DNA from: Deltaproteobacteria bacterium
GTDB lineage: Bacteria > Desulfobacterota > Desulfobacteria > Desulfobacterales > SURF-15
Direction of reading: 5' to 3'
Assembly (NCBI GenBank): GCA_019309565.1
Contig: JAFDFZ010000021.1
Coordinates: 1-51,672 of the forward strand
DNA: 51,672 nucleotides
Of this stretch, positions 37,375-47,000 are shown piece by piece. How positions within the stretch are numbered: position 1 is the first letter of the stretch; every line of letters starts with the position of its first letter. Under the pieces are notes generated by a model. It did not search any database. It saw only the letters and a list, made by a program, of their open reading frames with translations, and was not told where the DNA came from. A program made the position numbers and the translations under genes.

Positions 37375-40107
37375 TCAAAGGCTTTTTTCAGCAACTGTTT
37401 CAAAGGCCTGTGTTACAATGGCTGTTTGTTCCATCTTAAATATGCGGGGAAAGCCGGTAGCGGGGCTCGGGGAGGGCTTTCGGCTGATGTAAGACACCGA
37501 TTTGCCGATAATCGATTCTAAAACCGGACGGATAAACCACCAACCACCCATGTTTTCCGGCTCTTCCTGAACCCAATACCACTGGCGAATCTTCGAATAT
37601 TTTCTTATGGCTCCTTTAAGTTGCTTCCCGGGAAAAGGATAGAATTGTTCAATTCGTAGGATGGCAGTGTCAAATGTGTTAAGCTCCTCCCTCTTTTGAT
37701 ATAGCTCATAATAGATCTTACCGCTGCACAGCAGAACCCGACCTGGAGATTTCAGAGGTACCGGATCATCCAGGATTTCCTTGAATCCACCGGAAGTTAA
37801 CTCTTGTAGTCTGGATACCGCCAGCGGGTGACGCAACAGGCTTTTAGGGGTCATGACGATCAGAGGCTTACGGAACTTTCGCTTCACCTGTCGCCTTATC
37901 AGGTGAAAATACTGCGCCGGTGTGGTCGGGTTACAAACCTGAATGTTGTCTTCGGCACACAGTTGTAAAAACCGCTCCAGACGGGCGCTTGAGTGTTCCG
38001 GCCCCAGGCCTTCGTAACCATGGGGAAGCAGAAGCACAATCCCGTTTGGATACTGCCACTTGGATTCTCCGCTGGCGATGTAAAGGTCGATGACTGCCTG
38101 GGCATTATTGACAAAATCTCCAAACTGGGCCTCCCACATAACAAGGGCTTTTGGGTGTGCCAGCGCATAGCCGTATTCAAAGCCGACAACAGCGGCCTCA
38201 GACAGCATACTGTCGTAAACCGAAAAATGTGCCTGGGATTCGTTCAAGTTATTCAGTGGAACCAGGTGCTCTCCGGTTTTTGAATCCACCAGCACGCTGT
38301 GCCTCTGGCTGAAAGTGCCGCGGCTAACATCCTGGCCGCTTAAGCGAATGGGCACCCCCTCGTCAAGAATTGATGCAAAGGCCAGGGTCTCTGCAGTAGC
38401 CCAATCAATGCCCTCTGCCTTTTCCACGCTGTCTCGGCGCTTGCTCAGAATCCGTTTCAATGTGGGGTGCAGAGAGAAGTTTTGCGGTACAGTGTTCAAT
38501 TCTCTTGCATATAATAACAGTTTTTCCTTTTCCATTGCTGTCTTTACAGGGTCGTGGGAATATTTTCTGTCAAAATCTTTCCAGTCCTCGTAGAGACGAA
38601 TTTCAGGAAAAGGGCACTGGGTTCCGTGAATCGCCTGATATGCGCTTTCAAGGCGCTGGTTGATTTGAGCCTCAAGATCTTTCAATTCCGTTTTACTAAC
38701 TATGGCCTGTTCGAGAAGCTTTTGAGTGTAAATGCGGTTAAGGGGTATTCTATTTCTGATTCGCTCATAAATAAGGGGCTGGGTGAAATAGGGTTCATCT
38801 CCCTCGTTGTGTCCATAGCGCCGATAGCAGATGACATCGATCACCACGTCCTTTTGGAATGTCATTCGGTAGGTACATGCAAGCCTGGCTATATGAACAA
38901 CTGCCTCAGGGTCTTCGCCGTGGACGTGAAAGATAGGAACCAGAAGCATTTTGGCGATGTCTGTGGCGTACCGGCTTGAGCGGGCATCTTGCGGAATCGT
39001 TGTATATCCGATCTGATTGTTGATGACAATGTGAATGGTGCCTCCGGTTGCGTAACCTCTTAACTGGGAGAGGTTCAATGTCTCGGCAACGATGCCTTGC
39101 CCGGCAAATGCCGCATCCCCATGGATCAAAAGCGGTACCACCTTCCGCAGATCTCCGTTTGCCGATAACTCCTGCCTGGCACGGGTGAAACCTTCAACAA
39201 CGGGATCAACAGACTCCAGGTGGCTTGGGTTGCTGACAAGAGCAACGCGCAGGATGTGAGCATCTGCGGTTTGCAGGTCCGCCAGATATCCTTTATGATA
39301 TTTTACGTCTCCTGCACCGATAAGTTGCTCTGGATCATAACAGCTTTCAAATTCGCTGAATATTTCTTCGTACGGTTTCTCCAACAGGTGCGCCTGAATG
39401 TTGAGCCGTCCTCTATGTGCCATTCCCAGTATGATTTCCTTACAGCCGTTTGCTGCGGCTGTTTGGAAAAGAACGTCCATCATTGGGATAATGACATCGG
39501 CTCCTTCAAGTGAGAATCGTGTCTGTCCAACGTATTTTTTATGAAGAAACTGCTCAAATAGCGCGGCCTGGTAGAGTTTCTCCAATATTCGGCGCCGGGA
39601 AGATCTGCTAAGATTTATGCGGTTTCGGGTCGATTCCATTCGATCCTGCAGCCATCTGCGTTCTGCAGGATCCTGGATATGCATAAACTCAACACCGATG
39701 GATCGACAATAGGTGTCTTTTAACAGCTGTATGATTTCCCTGAGCTTCATCTGGTGTGAATCAGATTCTATATCGGTAAAAAAGGTGCTGTTGAGATCTG
39801 TTTCCGCTAATTGAAATTCAGCCAGGCTCAGCAGAGGGTGATCCGTGGGGCATTCCATAAGTGGATCCAGGCATGAAAGAAGATGGCCGATCTCGCGGTA
39901 TCGATCCACCAGTGCCAATACACGAGATTGCCGCAGCAGCCGATCTTCCTTTACGGAAACGACTGATGGTTCCACAGCCCGCTCGCTACCCAGTTCGAAG
40001 CCCTTAAAGAAAAATTGCCAATCCCTTGCAACATTGCCCGGATCGGATTTCCACAGTCTGTACTGGGCATCGATATAGTCGGTGTCGAGATATCCGGTAA
40101 AATCCAT
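37375..40107 (-). CDS. sucA: 2-oxoglutarate dehydrogenase E1 component
   Basis: 910-residue thiamine-diphosphate enzyme that decarboxylates 2-oxoglutarate. Seen: SucA-type N-terminus (GYLDTDYIDAQYRLWKSDP), active-site GMAHRGRLN near residue 240, TPP/metal motif region HVHGEDPEAVVHIA to YRRYGHNEGDEPYF near 375-425, and the second-half motifs GTFSQRH, FEYGYALAHP and PHGYEGLGPEHSS. Normal family length is ~900-930. With sucB and lpd it forms a complete 2-oxoglutarate dehydrogenase. Many strict anaerobic sulfate reducers use a ferredoxin-dependent enzyme instead, so this is informative. Confidence 0.94.
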   Translation of the reverse strand: MDFTGYLDTDYIDAQYRLWKSDPGNVARDWQFFFKGFELGSERAVEPSVVSVKEDRLLRQSRVLALVDRYREIGHLLSCLDPLMECPTDHPLLSLAEFQLAETDLNSTFFTDIESDSHQMKLREIIQLLKDTYCRSIGVEFMHIQDPAERRWLQDRMESTRNRINLSRSSRRRILEKLYQAALFEQFLHKKYVGQTRFSLEGADVIIPMMDVLFQTAAANGCKEIILGMAHRGRLNIQAHLLEKPYEEIFSEFESCYDPEQLIGAGDVKYHKGYLADLQTADAHILRVALVSNPSHLESVDPVVEGFTRARQELSANGDLRKVVPLLIHGDAAFAGQGIVAETLNLSQLRGYATGGTIHIVINNQIGYTTIPQDARSSRYATDIAKMLLVPIFHVHGEDPEAVVHIARLACTYRMTFQKDVVIDVICYRRYGHNEGDEPYFTQPLIYERIRNRIPLNRIYTQKLLEQAIVSKTELKDLEAQINQRLESAYQAIHGTQCPFPEIRLYEDWKDFDRKYSHDPVKTAMEKEKLLLYARELNTVPQNFSLHPTLKRILSKRRDSVEKAEGIDWATAETLAFASILDEGVPIRLSGQDVSRGTFSQRHSVLVDSKTGEHLVPLNNLNESQAHFSVYDSMLSEAAVVGFEYGYALAHPKALVMWEAQFGDFVNNAQAVIDLYIASGESKWQYPNGIVLLLPHGYEGLGPEHSSARLERFLQLCAEDNIQVCNPTTPAQYFHLIRRQVKRKFRKPLIVMTPKSLLRHPLAVSRLQELTSGGFKEILDDPVPLKSPGRVLLCSGKIYYELYQKREELNTFDTAILRIEQFYPFPGKQLKGAIRKYSKIRQWYWVQEEPENMGGWWFIRPVLESIIGKSVSYISRKPSPSPATGFPRIFKMEQTAIVTQAFETVAEKSL

Positions 40108-40418
40108 GGCGCAAATCCTTCTTTGATTCGAATCGTTTAGAAATCATAGAAGAAACGGCTATGGGTGTCAATTCTAATGTGATTAATGTTCAAGATGTTG
40201 CTATGGGCCCCTTTGATGTTTAAGTTAATAGAAAAGCGAGTCTGGTTGAGATACGTATTCTTGTACACCTGAAAGTGTCGATTTTATTATTCGGTTTATG
40301 AAGATACTTTTTGCCTTCACCGAAAATTGCTTATGTGGCTTGCAAGGGGGGTTGACATTAGGTAGTATTTGTGACCCCCAGACTGTGTGATGGAGAATTA
40401 ATGTGATGGAGAATTAAA
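40108..40418. other. Intergenic region upstream of sucA and of the 84-residue gene
   Basis: About 310 bp between divergent genes. It contains TTGACA at 40352-40357, flanked by a GGGGGTT/GACCCCC short inverted repeat, and the duplicated ribosome-binding segment at 40386-40417. No coding region seen. Confidence 0.5.
40386..40417 (+). repeat. Perfect 16-bp tandem duplication covering a ribosome-binding site
   Basis: TGTGATGGAGAATTAA occurs at 40386-40401 and again at 40402-40417, directly before the ATG at 40419. Each unit contains GGAG, so the gene has two potential Shine-Dalgarno sequences; only the second is correctly spaced. Confidence 0.95.
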
Positions 40419-40673
40419 ATGATATACAATAATGAAATACTATGTGAAAAAATCAGACACGTATTCCCGGATATCGGTGAATGCGGCATTGATCTAACAG
40501 TTGATTATGATGAGCAAAAAGGGGCTTATGTGGTTGACTTAAGAAAGGATCACCATCGGCTCAAAACCTACCTTGAACCAGAGGACGCTGATATTTGTAT
40601 GCAGGGAAAACAGTGTGTCGGGCTGGGAATTCAAATTTCACAACTGAGAGCTAATATCGAAAGGATGCCGTAA
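40419..40673 (+). CDS. Conserved-looking small protein of unknown function (84 residues)
   Basis: Unrecognised acidic cytoplasmic protein with no signal peptide. Two cysteines (CEKIRHVFPDIGEC and DADICMQGKQCVG; three to four Cys in all) might bind metal. ECGIDLTVDYDEQKGAYVVDL looks like beta strands. GGAG lies nine to ten bases before the ATG. It sits just upstream of fumC on the same strand, 45 bp away, so cotranscription is possible. Confidence 0.65.
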   Translation: MIYNNEILCEKIRHVFPDIGECGIDLTVDYDEQKGAYVVDLRKDHHRLKTYLEPEDADICMQGKQCVGLGIQISQLRANIERMP

Positions 40674-40717
40674 CTTTGGTTTGAGCTTGAAACGGCTAGG
40701 CTAGTAGAGTTTCATGT

Positions 40718-42097
40718 ATGAAATACCGGGAAGAAAAAGACACCATGGGGTGGGTGCGCCTGGCTCATGATGCTTATTACGGACCTCAGACGCAGAGGGC
40801 GATTGAAAATTTTCCAATAAGCGGTCTGGTTCTGCCTTTTTCTTTCATCCATTCCCTTGCACTTATCAAGAAATACGCAGCTATTGTAAACAGTGAGCTT
40901 GGCTTGCTCGATCCCGATAAATCCGATGCCATTGCAACTGCTTCTCAAGAAGTGATGGACGGGAAGTTCAATGATCAGTTCGTAGTTGATGTGTTTCAGA
41001 CCGGATCTGGCACCTCGACCAATATGAACATGAATGAAGTGATCGCAGCCCGGGCAAATGAGATTCTTACCGGGAAAAGGGGGGGGAACTTGCCGGTTCA
41101 TCCCAACGATCATGTAAACAAGGGCCAGTCCAGCAACGATCTGATACCGTCTGCCATTCACATATCGACATTACTTTCCATCCGGCAACGCTTGATTCCC
41201 GCTCTAAATCTGCTGCACAGGGAGCTTTCAAACAAGGCTGTAGAATTTCACGATGTTAAGAAAATCGGGCGCACCCATCTTCAGGATGCCGTTCCCATGC
41301 GACTAGGCCAGGAGTTTTCCGGATATGCCAGGCAGGTGGAGCTTGGCAAAGAACGAATAGAATCAACTGAAAAAAGATTGTGTGAACTGACACTTGGGGG
41401 AACGGCGGTGGGAACCGGATTGAATACCCACCCCCAGTTTGCCCCCAGAGTGATTACGTTGATCTCGGCGGCGACAAAGGTCAAATTTAAGGAGGCCGAA
41501 AACCGTTTTGAGGCCCAGGCTGCCCAGGATGCTGCCATGGAAACCAGCGGAGCTCTGAAGACGGTGGCTGTGAGTCTTGTAAAAATCTCAAATGATATTC
41601 GTTGGCTTGCATCTGGTCCACGGTGTGGAATAGGGGAAATAACGATTCCTTCGTTGCAGCCAGGCTCCTCGATCATGCCTGGAAAGGTAAATCCTGTGAT
41701 TCCAGAGTCGGTTATCCAGGTGGCCGCTCAGATTATGGGAAACGACACCACTATTATGCTGGGTTGTCAGTCCGGTAATTTTGAGTTAAACGTTATGTTG
41801 CCGGTGATTGCGTATAATTTGCTGGAATCAATCGGGCTGCTTGCATCGGCCGCCGGTGTTTTTGCCGAAAAGTGCATCCGCGGCATTTCCGCCAACCGCA
41901 AGAGGTGTACAGCAAATATCGAAAAAAGTCTTGCACTGGCTACAGCTTTGGTTCCGCATATTGGATACGACAGGGCTGCGTCCATTGCAAAAACAGCCTA
42001 TAGAACAGGAAAGACCATTCGCGAAGTGGCGCTTAATGAAAAGGTCTTACCCGAACGTCTTTTAAATGAAATCTTGGAGAAATCCGCGGACGTCTGA
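40718..42097 (+). CDS. fumC: Class II fumarate hydratase
   Basis: 459-residue enzyme interconverting fumarate and malate in the TCA cycle, without an iron-sulfur cluster. Seen: GSGTSTNMNMNEVIA near residue 92, HPNDHVNKGQSSND near 125, HLQDAVPMRLGQEF near 185, and the signature GSSIMPGKVNPV near 312. The N-terminal EKDTMG..PDAYYG-type start (here DAYYGPQTQRA) is typical. Aspartase is similar, but the length and N-terminus favour FumC. Confidence 0.9.
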   Translation: MKYREEKDTMGWVRLAHDAYYGPQTQRAIENFPISGLVLPFSFIHSLALIKKYAAIVNSELGLLDPDKSDAIATASQEVMDGKFNDQFVVDVFQTGSGTSTNMNMNEVIAARANEILTGKRGGNLPVHPNDHVNKGQSSNDLIPSAIHISTLLSIRQRLIPALNLLHRELSNKAVEFHDVKKIGRTHLQDAVPMRLGQEFSGYARQVELGKERIESTEKRLCELTLGGTAVGTGLNTHPQFAPRVITLISAATKVKFKEAENRFEAQAAQDAAMETSGALKTVAVSLVKISNDIRWLASGPRCGIGEITIPSLQPGSSIMPGKVNPVIPESVIQVAAQIMGNDTTIMLGCQSGNFELNVMLPVIAYNLLESIGLLASAAGVFAEKCIRGISANRKRCTANIEKSLALATALVPHIGYDRAASIAKTAYRTGKTIREVALNEKVLPERLLNEILEKSADV

Positions 42098-42139
42098 AAA
42101 TGGTGCTTGAACAGACCGGAGATTTGTGAATAGGATTAT

Positions 42140-43087
42140 TTGTTGAACGACACTTCCACTCTCAATCGATCCTCGGGTATCGCCCGGATAAAACTCTTCC
42201 TTGGCCTTTCCCGGACTCCGCATGGCTTGTTGGACATGGCCACTGCGGCTCTTGGTGCGTTGTTGTGGCTGGGCGCCTTTCCTCCATGGAATGTGGTGCT
42301 GATAGGCCTGATAACCGCTTTTGCCGGTTATACTGCTGTATATGCTCTAAACGATCTGGTAGATTATCGCGTTGACAAAGAAAGGGTTCGGTTTGGAAAA
42401 CTGCGAGCCTCCGCTGGCTATTTGGACGATGTTCTCATTCGCCATCCCATAGCTCATGGATTGTTGAGCTTTAAAGCAGGTTTGTACTGGACAGTATCGT
42501 GGGCGTTACTTGCGCTTGCTGGCGCTTATATTTTGAATCCGGTCTGTGTGGTGATCTTCTTAAGTGGTTGCCTGCTTGAGACCGTCTATTGCCTTCTGCT
42601 TAGGGTTAGCTATCTTCGTACGTTCGTAAGCGGTGCGGTGAAGACCTCCGGGGCTGTCGCTGCCGTGTTTGCCGTAGATCCAAAGCCTTCCTTTGTATTC
42701 GTTACTCTTCTGTTTTTATGGCTCTTTTTCTGGGAAGTAGGTGGACAGAACATTCCACATGATTGGGCGGATATCGAGGAAGATCGGCAACTTGGAACCG
42801 AAACCATTGCTGTTCGGCTCGGAGCCGACAAATCCGCAAAAATCATCTTTTTTTCACTGGTACTGGCCGTGGGATGTGGTATCCTGATTTTTTCCTTATC
42901 CCCGGTTCCTTATAAGCTATCATTCATGATGAGTGCGGCAGCAATCGGCATCTTACTTCTCATGATGCCTGCCGTCCGCGTATTGAAAACAAACGATCGC
43001 AAGCATGCCATGGAACTGTTCAACAGGGCAAGTTACTATCCGCTGGCACTGCTTGGGGTGGTGATATTTGTGTTGGTGATTACTTAG
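42140..43087 (+). CDS. UbiA-family prenyltransferase
   Basis: 315-residue membrane protein with about eight or nine helices. First aspartate-rich motif NDLVDYRVDKER near residue 72 and second motif DWADIEEDRQLGTETI near 212 are the two Mg-diphosphate-binding sites. These enzymes attach a prenyl chain to aromatic rings in quinone or heme synthesis. A quinone role fits the nearby UbiE/MenG methyltransferase, but the aromatic substrate cannot be named; other UbiA members make geranylgeranyl lipids or heme O. The start is a TTG at 42140 or 42143. Confidence 0.82.
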   Translation: MLNDTSTLNRSSGIARIKLFLGLSRTPHGLLDMATAALGALLWLGAFPPWNVVLIGLITAFAGYTAVYALNDLVDYRVDKERVRFGKLRASAGYLDDVLIRHPIAHGLLSFKAGLYWTVSWALLALAGAYILNPVCVVIFLSGCLLETVYCLLLRVSYLRTFVSGAVKTSGAVAAVFAVDPKPSFVFVTLLFLWLFFWEVGGQNIPHDWADIEEDRQLGTETIAVRLGADKSAKIIFFSLVLAVGCGILIFSLSPVPYKLSFMMSAAAIGILLLMMPAVRVLKTNDRKHAMELFNRASYYPLALLGVVIFVLVIT

Positions 43088-43100
43088 GAGGATTTGATCC

Positions 43101-43814
43101 ATGAAAACGTTCAGTGTAGAAGAGCTTGCGGAATATAACGGCAAAGATGGGAAACCATGCTATATCGCCTATCAAGGAAAGGTCTATGATGTAAGCGAAA
43201 GCAGGCTGTGGAAACTCGGTGTTCATATGAAACGACATGCAGCTGGCAACGATCTTACGAAGTACCTTCAAGCCGCCCCCCATGAGCCAGATGTTTTAAG
43301 CCGATATCCCCAGATCGGCACATTGAGAAAGACCCCTATGGTTGAGCCCAGGATACCGCAGTTTTTGTCCAAGCTTATCAAACGCTATCCCATGCTTCGC
43401 CGGCATCCGCACCCCATGACAGTGCACTTTCCCATCGTGTTAATGTTCTCGACCACTGTATTTAACCTCCTTTATTTGATAACCGGTATCCGTTCCTTTG
43501 AAACTACCGCTTTAAACTGCCTGGGAGGTGGGGTTTTGTTTATCGCGGTGGCCACCGGAACCGGGTTTTACACATGGTGGATGAATTATCTGTTAAGACC
43601 TGTACGTGCTGTTACCATTAAAAGACGGGTTGCCATCATACTGCTTATCGTTGCTATCATCGTATTCATCTGGCGGATCACCAATCCTAATGTTCTTAAT
43701 GACATCGATGCCGGCAGTGTTCTTTATTTACTGCTTGTTCTATCTTTAGCCCCTCTGGTGACCGTAAACGGCTGGTTCGGTGCATCACTGACCTTTCCCT
43801 ATGAAAAGGAGTGA
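43101..43814 (+). CDS. Cytochrome b5-like domain fused to DUF2231 membrane domain
   Basis: 237 residues. The N-terminal ~75 residues form a cytochrome b5-type fold (FSVEELAEYNGKDGKPCYIAYQGKVYDVS, split), with HMKRHAAGNDLTKYL containing candidate axial histidines. From ~100 on there are four hydrophobic segments of DUF2231 (HPMTVHFPIVLMF is its hallmark). This suggests a membrane b-type cytochrome or redox protein. AGGAGG precedes the ATG; it follows the prenyltransferase by 13 bp, so it is likely in one operon. Confidence 0.8.
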   Translation: MKTFSVEELAEYNGKDGKPCYIAYQGKVYDVSESRLWKLGVHMKRHAAGNDLTKYLQAAPHEPDVLSRYPQIGTLRKTPMVEPRIPQFLSKLIKRYPMLRRHPHPMTVHFPIVLMFSTTVFNLLYLITGIRSFETTALNCLGGGVLFIAVATGTGFYTWWMNYLLRPVRAVTIKRRVAIILLIVAIIVFIWRITNPNVLNDIDAGSVLYLLLVLSLAPLVTVNGWFGASLTFPYEKE

Positions 43815-43910
43815 TGAAAATCATTGTTGATCTTTTCACGAGGGTGGAAAACCCCTTGTAGCGAAATATAAACATGGCTGGTTCATACAGGTTATAAAAG
43901 GCCCGATGCG

Positions 43911-45587
43911 TCAGACTGCTGGCGGAATCCGAATTCGAAAGGTGGTTCCTTGAGGGCCGGTTTCTGCGACATCGATTTCAGCCCTGTGTTCTTTTATGAT
44001 CCCGTAGCTGATGGATAACCCAAGCCCGGTTCCTTTGCCTACTTCTTTGGTTGTGAAAAAGGGATCGAAGATTTTATCCATATTTTCTGCTGGAATTCCG
44101 CAACCCGTATCCTTAACTAGAATCTCAACCATGCGGCCCTGATCCTCTGAACGGCGGGTGGTGATTTCCAGCTTTCCTGTCCTTGAGCACAAATTACCGG
44201 CTGTATGCCCGGTATTTCCTTCAGTGCTGTCCTGTCGTCTTTTTTCTTCGATGGCATCCCGGGCGTTTGTGATCAAGTTCAAAAAAACCTGTTCAAGTTT
44301 ATTTACATCTCCGTTGATCGGCGGCAGATCGGGGGATAGGTTTTTTACGATTTCAATGTTTCGAAGACGGAGCTGTTCACCAATTATCAAGAATGCATCT
44401 TCGATTATTTTGTTTATTTGTATCGATTCAAAATCGGATTGAGATTGGCGCGAAAACGCCCTCAGATGGTTGATAATACTGGTCATTCGACCGGTATTCT
44501 TCTCGATTTGCTCCAGTGCCGTGATGTGTTGTCTGATAGATTCCGGGTTTTTTAATAGGTTTTGTGCATAACCGCGAATCACCATTAATGGTTGATTTAA
44601 TTCATGGACTATGCCTGAAGCCAACTCCCCGATGGAAGCCAGTTTTGCGGACTGTACCAGTTGCGATTGTGTGTTTTTAAGATCCCTGTATGCTTTTCTT
44701 AGATCCTCTTCTGCTCGCTGTCGCTGATGAATTTCATCATGTAGTTTTCTGTTCGCTTTTGTCAATTCTTCGGTTCGTTTTGCAACACGCCTTTCAAGGT
44801 CCAAATGGGCCTTTCGCAGGGCTTCTTCTGCTGATTTGCGAAGTGTATCGTCCCGTACGACCATCAGGACTTCATCTTTACCGCTGACTACGACTCGATT
44901 CTCAAGATACAAGGACCGGCCTTGCAGTTCGAGTCGATATTCAAAAACCTGAGCTGAATTCGAATCGAGGGATCGTTTCATGTAGTGTGAAAGTTGCCGA
45001 GCAAAATCATCGGGGAACATTTCCGAAACCGTTTTCTTAGAAGTCTTTTCAATGATGGATATCATTTCATCAAAAGGATTCGAAGTCTTATACTCCAGAA
45101 CGGTTCCATCTTTATGGATTCTAAATATTGTATCGGGTAGTGCATCCACAAGGGCCCGGTTTTTTTCTTCGCTCTTTCGCAGCTCTTCCATTGCTTGCGC
45201 GGATCGTAGCAGGTAACGAATTCGATGCTCCAGAATAAGCCAGTTAATGGGTTTTGTAATGAAATCCGTAGCCCCGGAATCATAGGCGCGCTGAATGGAT
45301 TTAATATCATCCAAACTGGTCACCATCAATACGGGTATGGTTTTTCCCTTGGGCATTTTGCGAAGTTTCTTGCATGTTTCATAACCGTTCATCTTCGGCA
45401 TGACCACGTCCAGCAATACGATATGCGGAAGCGCTTCTTCGATTTTGTTGAGCGCCTGTTCACCGTTTTCTGCCAGAATAACTTGATATCCGGCCTTTTT
45501 CAGCGACTGTTGAGCCAATAAGCGCATTGCGGCGTCATCATCCACCACAAGGATCGAGGATGATTCTTTTTGGTCATTGGAATTCAT
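43911..45587 (-). CDS. Response-regulator/histidine-kinase fusion (REC-PAS-HisKA-HATPase)
   Basis: 558-residue cytoplasmic signalling protein. REC at ~12-130 ([15 protein letters not shown], phospho-Asp in [14 protein letters not shown], Lys in FITKPINW), PAS at ~145-255, coiled coil at ~258-320, HisKA with H in [17 protein letters not shown] near 335, HATPase at ~395-555 ([42 protein letters not shown]). It is a receiver-input kinase, so it probably takes phosphate from another kinase. An orphan reading frame ends one base before its ATG (TAGTATG). Confidence 0.9.
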   Translation of the reverse strand: MNSNDQKESSSILVVDDDAAMRLLAQQSLKKAGYQVILAENGEQALNKIEEALPHIVLLDVVMPKMNGYETCKKLRKMPKGKTIPVLMVTSLDDIKSIQRAYDSGATDFITKPINWLILEHRIRYLLRSAQAMEELRKSEEKNRALVDALPDTIFRIHKDGTVLEYKTSNPFDEMISIIEKTSKKTVSEMFPDDFARQLSHYMKRSLDSNSAQVFEYRLELQGRSLYLENRVVVSGKDEVLMVVRDDTLRKSAEEALRKAHLDLERRVAKRTEELTKANRKLHDEIHQRQRAEEDLRKAYRDLKNTQSQLVQSAKLASIGELASGIVHELNQPLMVIRGYAQNLLKNPESIRQHITALEQIEKNTGRMTSIINHLRAFSRQSQSDFESIQINKIIEDAFLIIGEQLRLRNIEIVKNLSPDLPPINGDVNKLEQVFLNLITNARDAIEEKRRQDSTEGNTGHTAGNLCSRTGKLEITTRRSEDQGRMVEILVKDTGCGIPAENMDKIFDPFFTTKEVGKGTGLGLSISYGIIKEHRAEIDVAETGPQGTTFRIRIPPAV

Positions 45588-45588
45588 A

Positions 45589-45771
45589 CTAGGTTAATTT
45601 CTCAATGGTTATTTTTGCGATAAATTTTTCACCCAGGAAAAGTTCCCGTACGGCTCCTTCATACTTATAGATGTGAGCCGAATCTTCTCGGTTCTCATCC
45701 TGCTTGCAGTTGGCAAAATCGAGATGTATACTACCTAATTTAGTAGTGAATCGGAAGTTAGGGCAGGGAAC
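45589..45771 (-). pseudogene. Orphan reading frame without a start codon, upstream of the kinase
   Basis: A 60-codon open stretch between stops, ending TAG one base before the kinase ATG. Its translation looks protein-like (FTTKLGSIHLDFANCKQ, then IYKYEGAVRELFLGEKF) but has no ATG, GTG or TTG. It is either the 3' remnant of a gene whose 5' part was lost, or translated from an unusual start. I recognise no family. Confidence 0.3.
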
Positions 45772-45863
45772 TTAAATTAACCCCGTAGCTGGAAAACGAT
45801 TAAAAAGCAGCATCCGTAAGGTGCTGATAAATCATATGCATGCAGGCAATTTGACTATGTGAT

Positions 45864-46703
45864 TTATGCAACTACTCTTAACCTTAAATTGATGGGTTTA
45901 ATACCGATATGAACGGCAGCAATACCCCAGGTGAGTTTACGGTAAGACACAGATGAAAAGCCAATTCGCTCTAAAACAGCCACCAGTTCTTCAGGCAGCA
46001 AAAAGGTGCGGATCGTTTCAGATAAACAGGCATACGGCTCGCTTGAGCCTGCGATGATGCTTCCCAACAGTGGCATGCAATAGAAAGAATATAGGTCGTA
46101 CAGTCGGCAAAAATAAGGATTGGCAGGTTTGGAGAATTCCAGGCACATCAATTTGCCTCCGGGCTTGAGCACTCGGTACATCTCTTCAAAACATTTTTCC
46201 ATCCTGGTAACGTTTCTAATACCAAATCCCACCATGGCAGCATCAAATAATTCATCAGGAAAAGATATCCTTTCAGCATCTGCCTGCACGAATCGTATTG
46301 GATGCCGGACAGTGAGCGCCTTCAGCTTTTGAACACCAGCTTGAATCATGGAGCGGTTAATATCGTATACGATAATACAGCCGGTATCTCCAACCGCGTC
46401 TGCAGCCAGTATCGAAAGATCTGCGGTTCCGCCACAGACGTCTATAACTAGGTTTCCGGCTTTGAGATCCAATAATCTGACGGCCTGTCGTTTCCAAAGA
46501 TGATGAATTCCAAAACTGAGAATGGTGTTCATCAGGTCGTATTTTTGGGCTACCCGGTTGAAATGCTGCAGGACCCGCCTGGTTTTGTCTTCTACAGGTA
46601 TCTTTCGAAAACCGAAACAGGTTGTTCTAAGCCGGCTGATATGCTCTTCCAGGTGTGCATATCGCATTTCCCGTGTTGACCATTTTGGCAATTTAATTGG
46701 CAT
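45864..46703 (-). CDS. ubiE: UbiE/MenG-type quinone C-methyltransferase
   Basis: 279-residue SAM methyltransferase of the UbiE/COQ5 family, which methylates the ring of demethylmenaquinone or the ubiquinone precursor. Seen: VLQHFNRVAQKYDLMNTILSFGIH-type N-motif (split), SAM site VIDVCGGTADLSIL near residue 85, FDAAMVGFGIRNV near 155 (family signature) and LKPGGKLMCLEFSKP. The first ~38 residues precede the usual family start and may be non-native; no clear SD supports either start. Confidence 0.88.
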   Translation of the reverse strand: MPIKLPKWSTREMRYAHLEEHISRLRTTCFGFRKIPVEDKTRRVLQHFNRVAQKYDLMNTILSFGIHHLWKRQAVRLLDLKAGNLVIDVCGGTADLSILAADAVGDTGCIIVYDINRSMIQAGVQKLKALTVRHPIRFVQADAERISFPDELFDAAMVGFGIRNVTRMEKCFEEMYRVLKPGGKLMCLEFSKPANPYFCRLYDLYSFYCMPLLGSIIAGSSEPYACLSETIRTFLLPEELVAVLERIGFSSVSYRKLTWGIAAVHIGIKPINLRLRVVA

Positions 46704-46715
46704 TGATTCTGTTTT

Positions 46716-46830
46716 ACCCCGTTAGAGAAAGCCACCGACTCCTGTTGGTTGTATAGATAATTCCTTATAGATGGTGGTTTAATGCCACCATCTATAGTCG
46801 TTAGAGAACATCGTTCTCTAACGGGGTTTA
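46716..46830. repeat. Composite palindromic repeat (MITE-like)
   Basis: An outer inverted repeat (CCCCGTTAGAGAA at 46717-46729 and its complement ending at 46827) encloses two perfect hairpins: 12-bp arms TATAGATGGTGG at 46767-46778/46786-46797, and 10-bp arms GTTAGAGAAC at 46801-46810/46814-46823. The inner right hairpin shares sequence with the outer arm, so alternative pairings exist. It lies between divergent ubiE and the FixH-like gene, where promoters are expected. Confidence 0.7.
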
Positions 46831-47000
46831 CCGTTATTACATCTGTATGATATAGAGAACCGAAAAAACAAGTGACCTTTAAAACATATCACAGGGATAG
46901 GGCAAATTCCAGAATTGAAGCGTTTCTTTTGCTTAGGTTTTACAGTGAAACGCCTTTGCTTTTACCATCTCAGTCATAGGCATTGGGAGGGAAAACTCGT

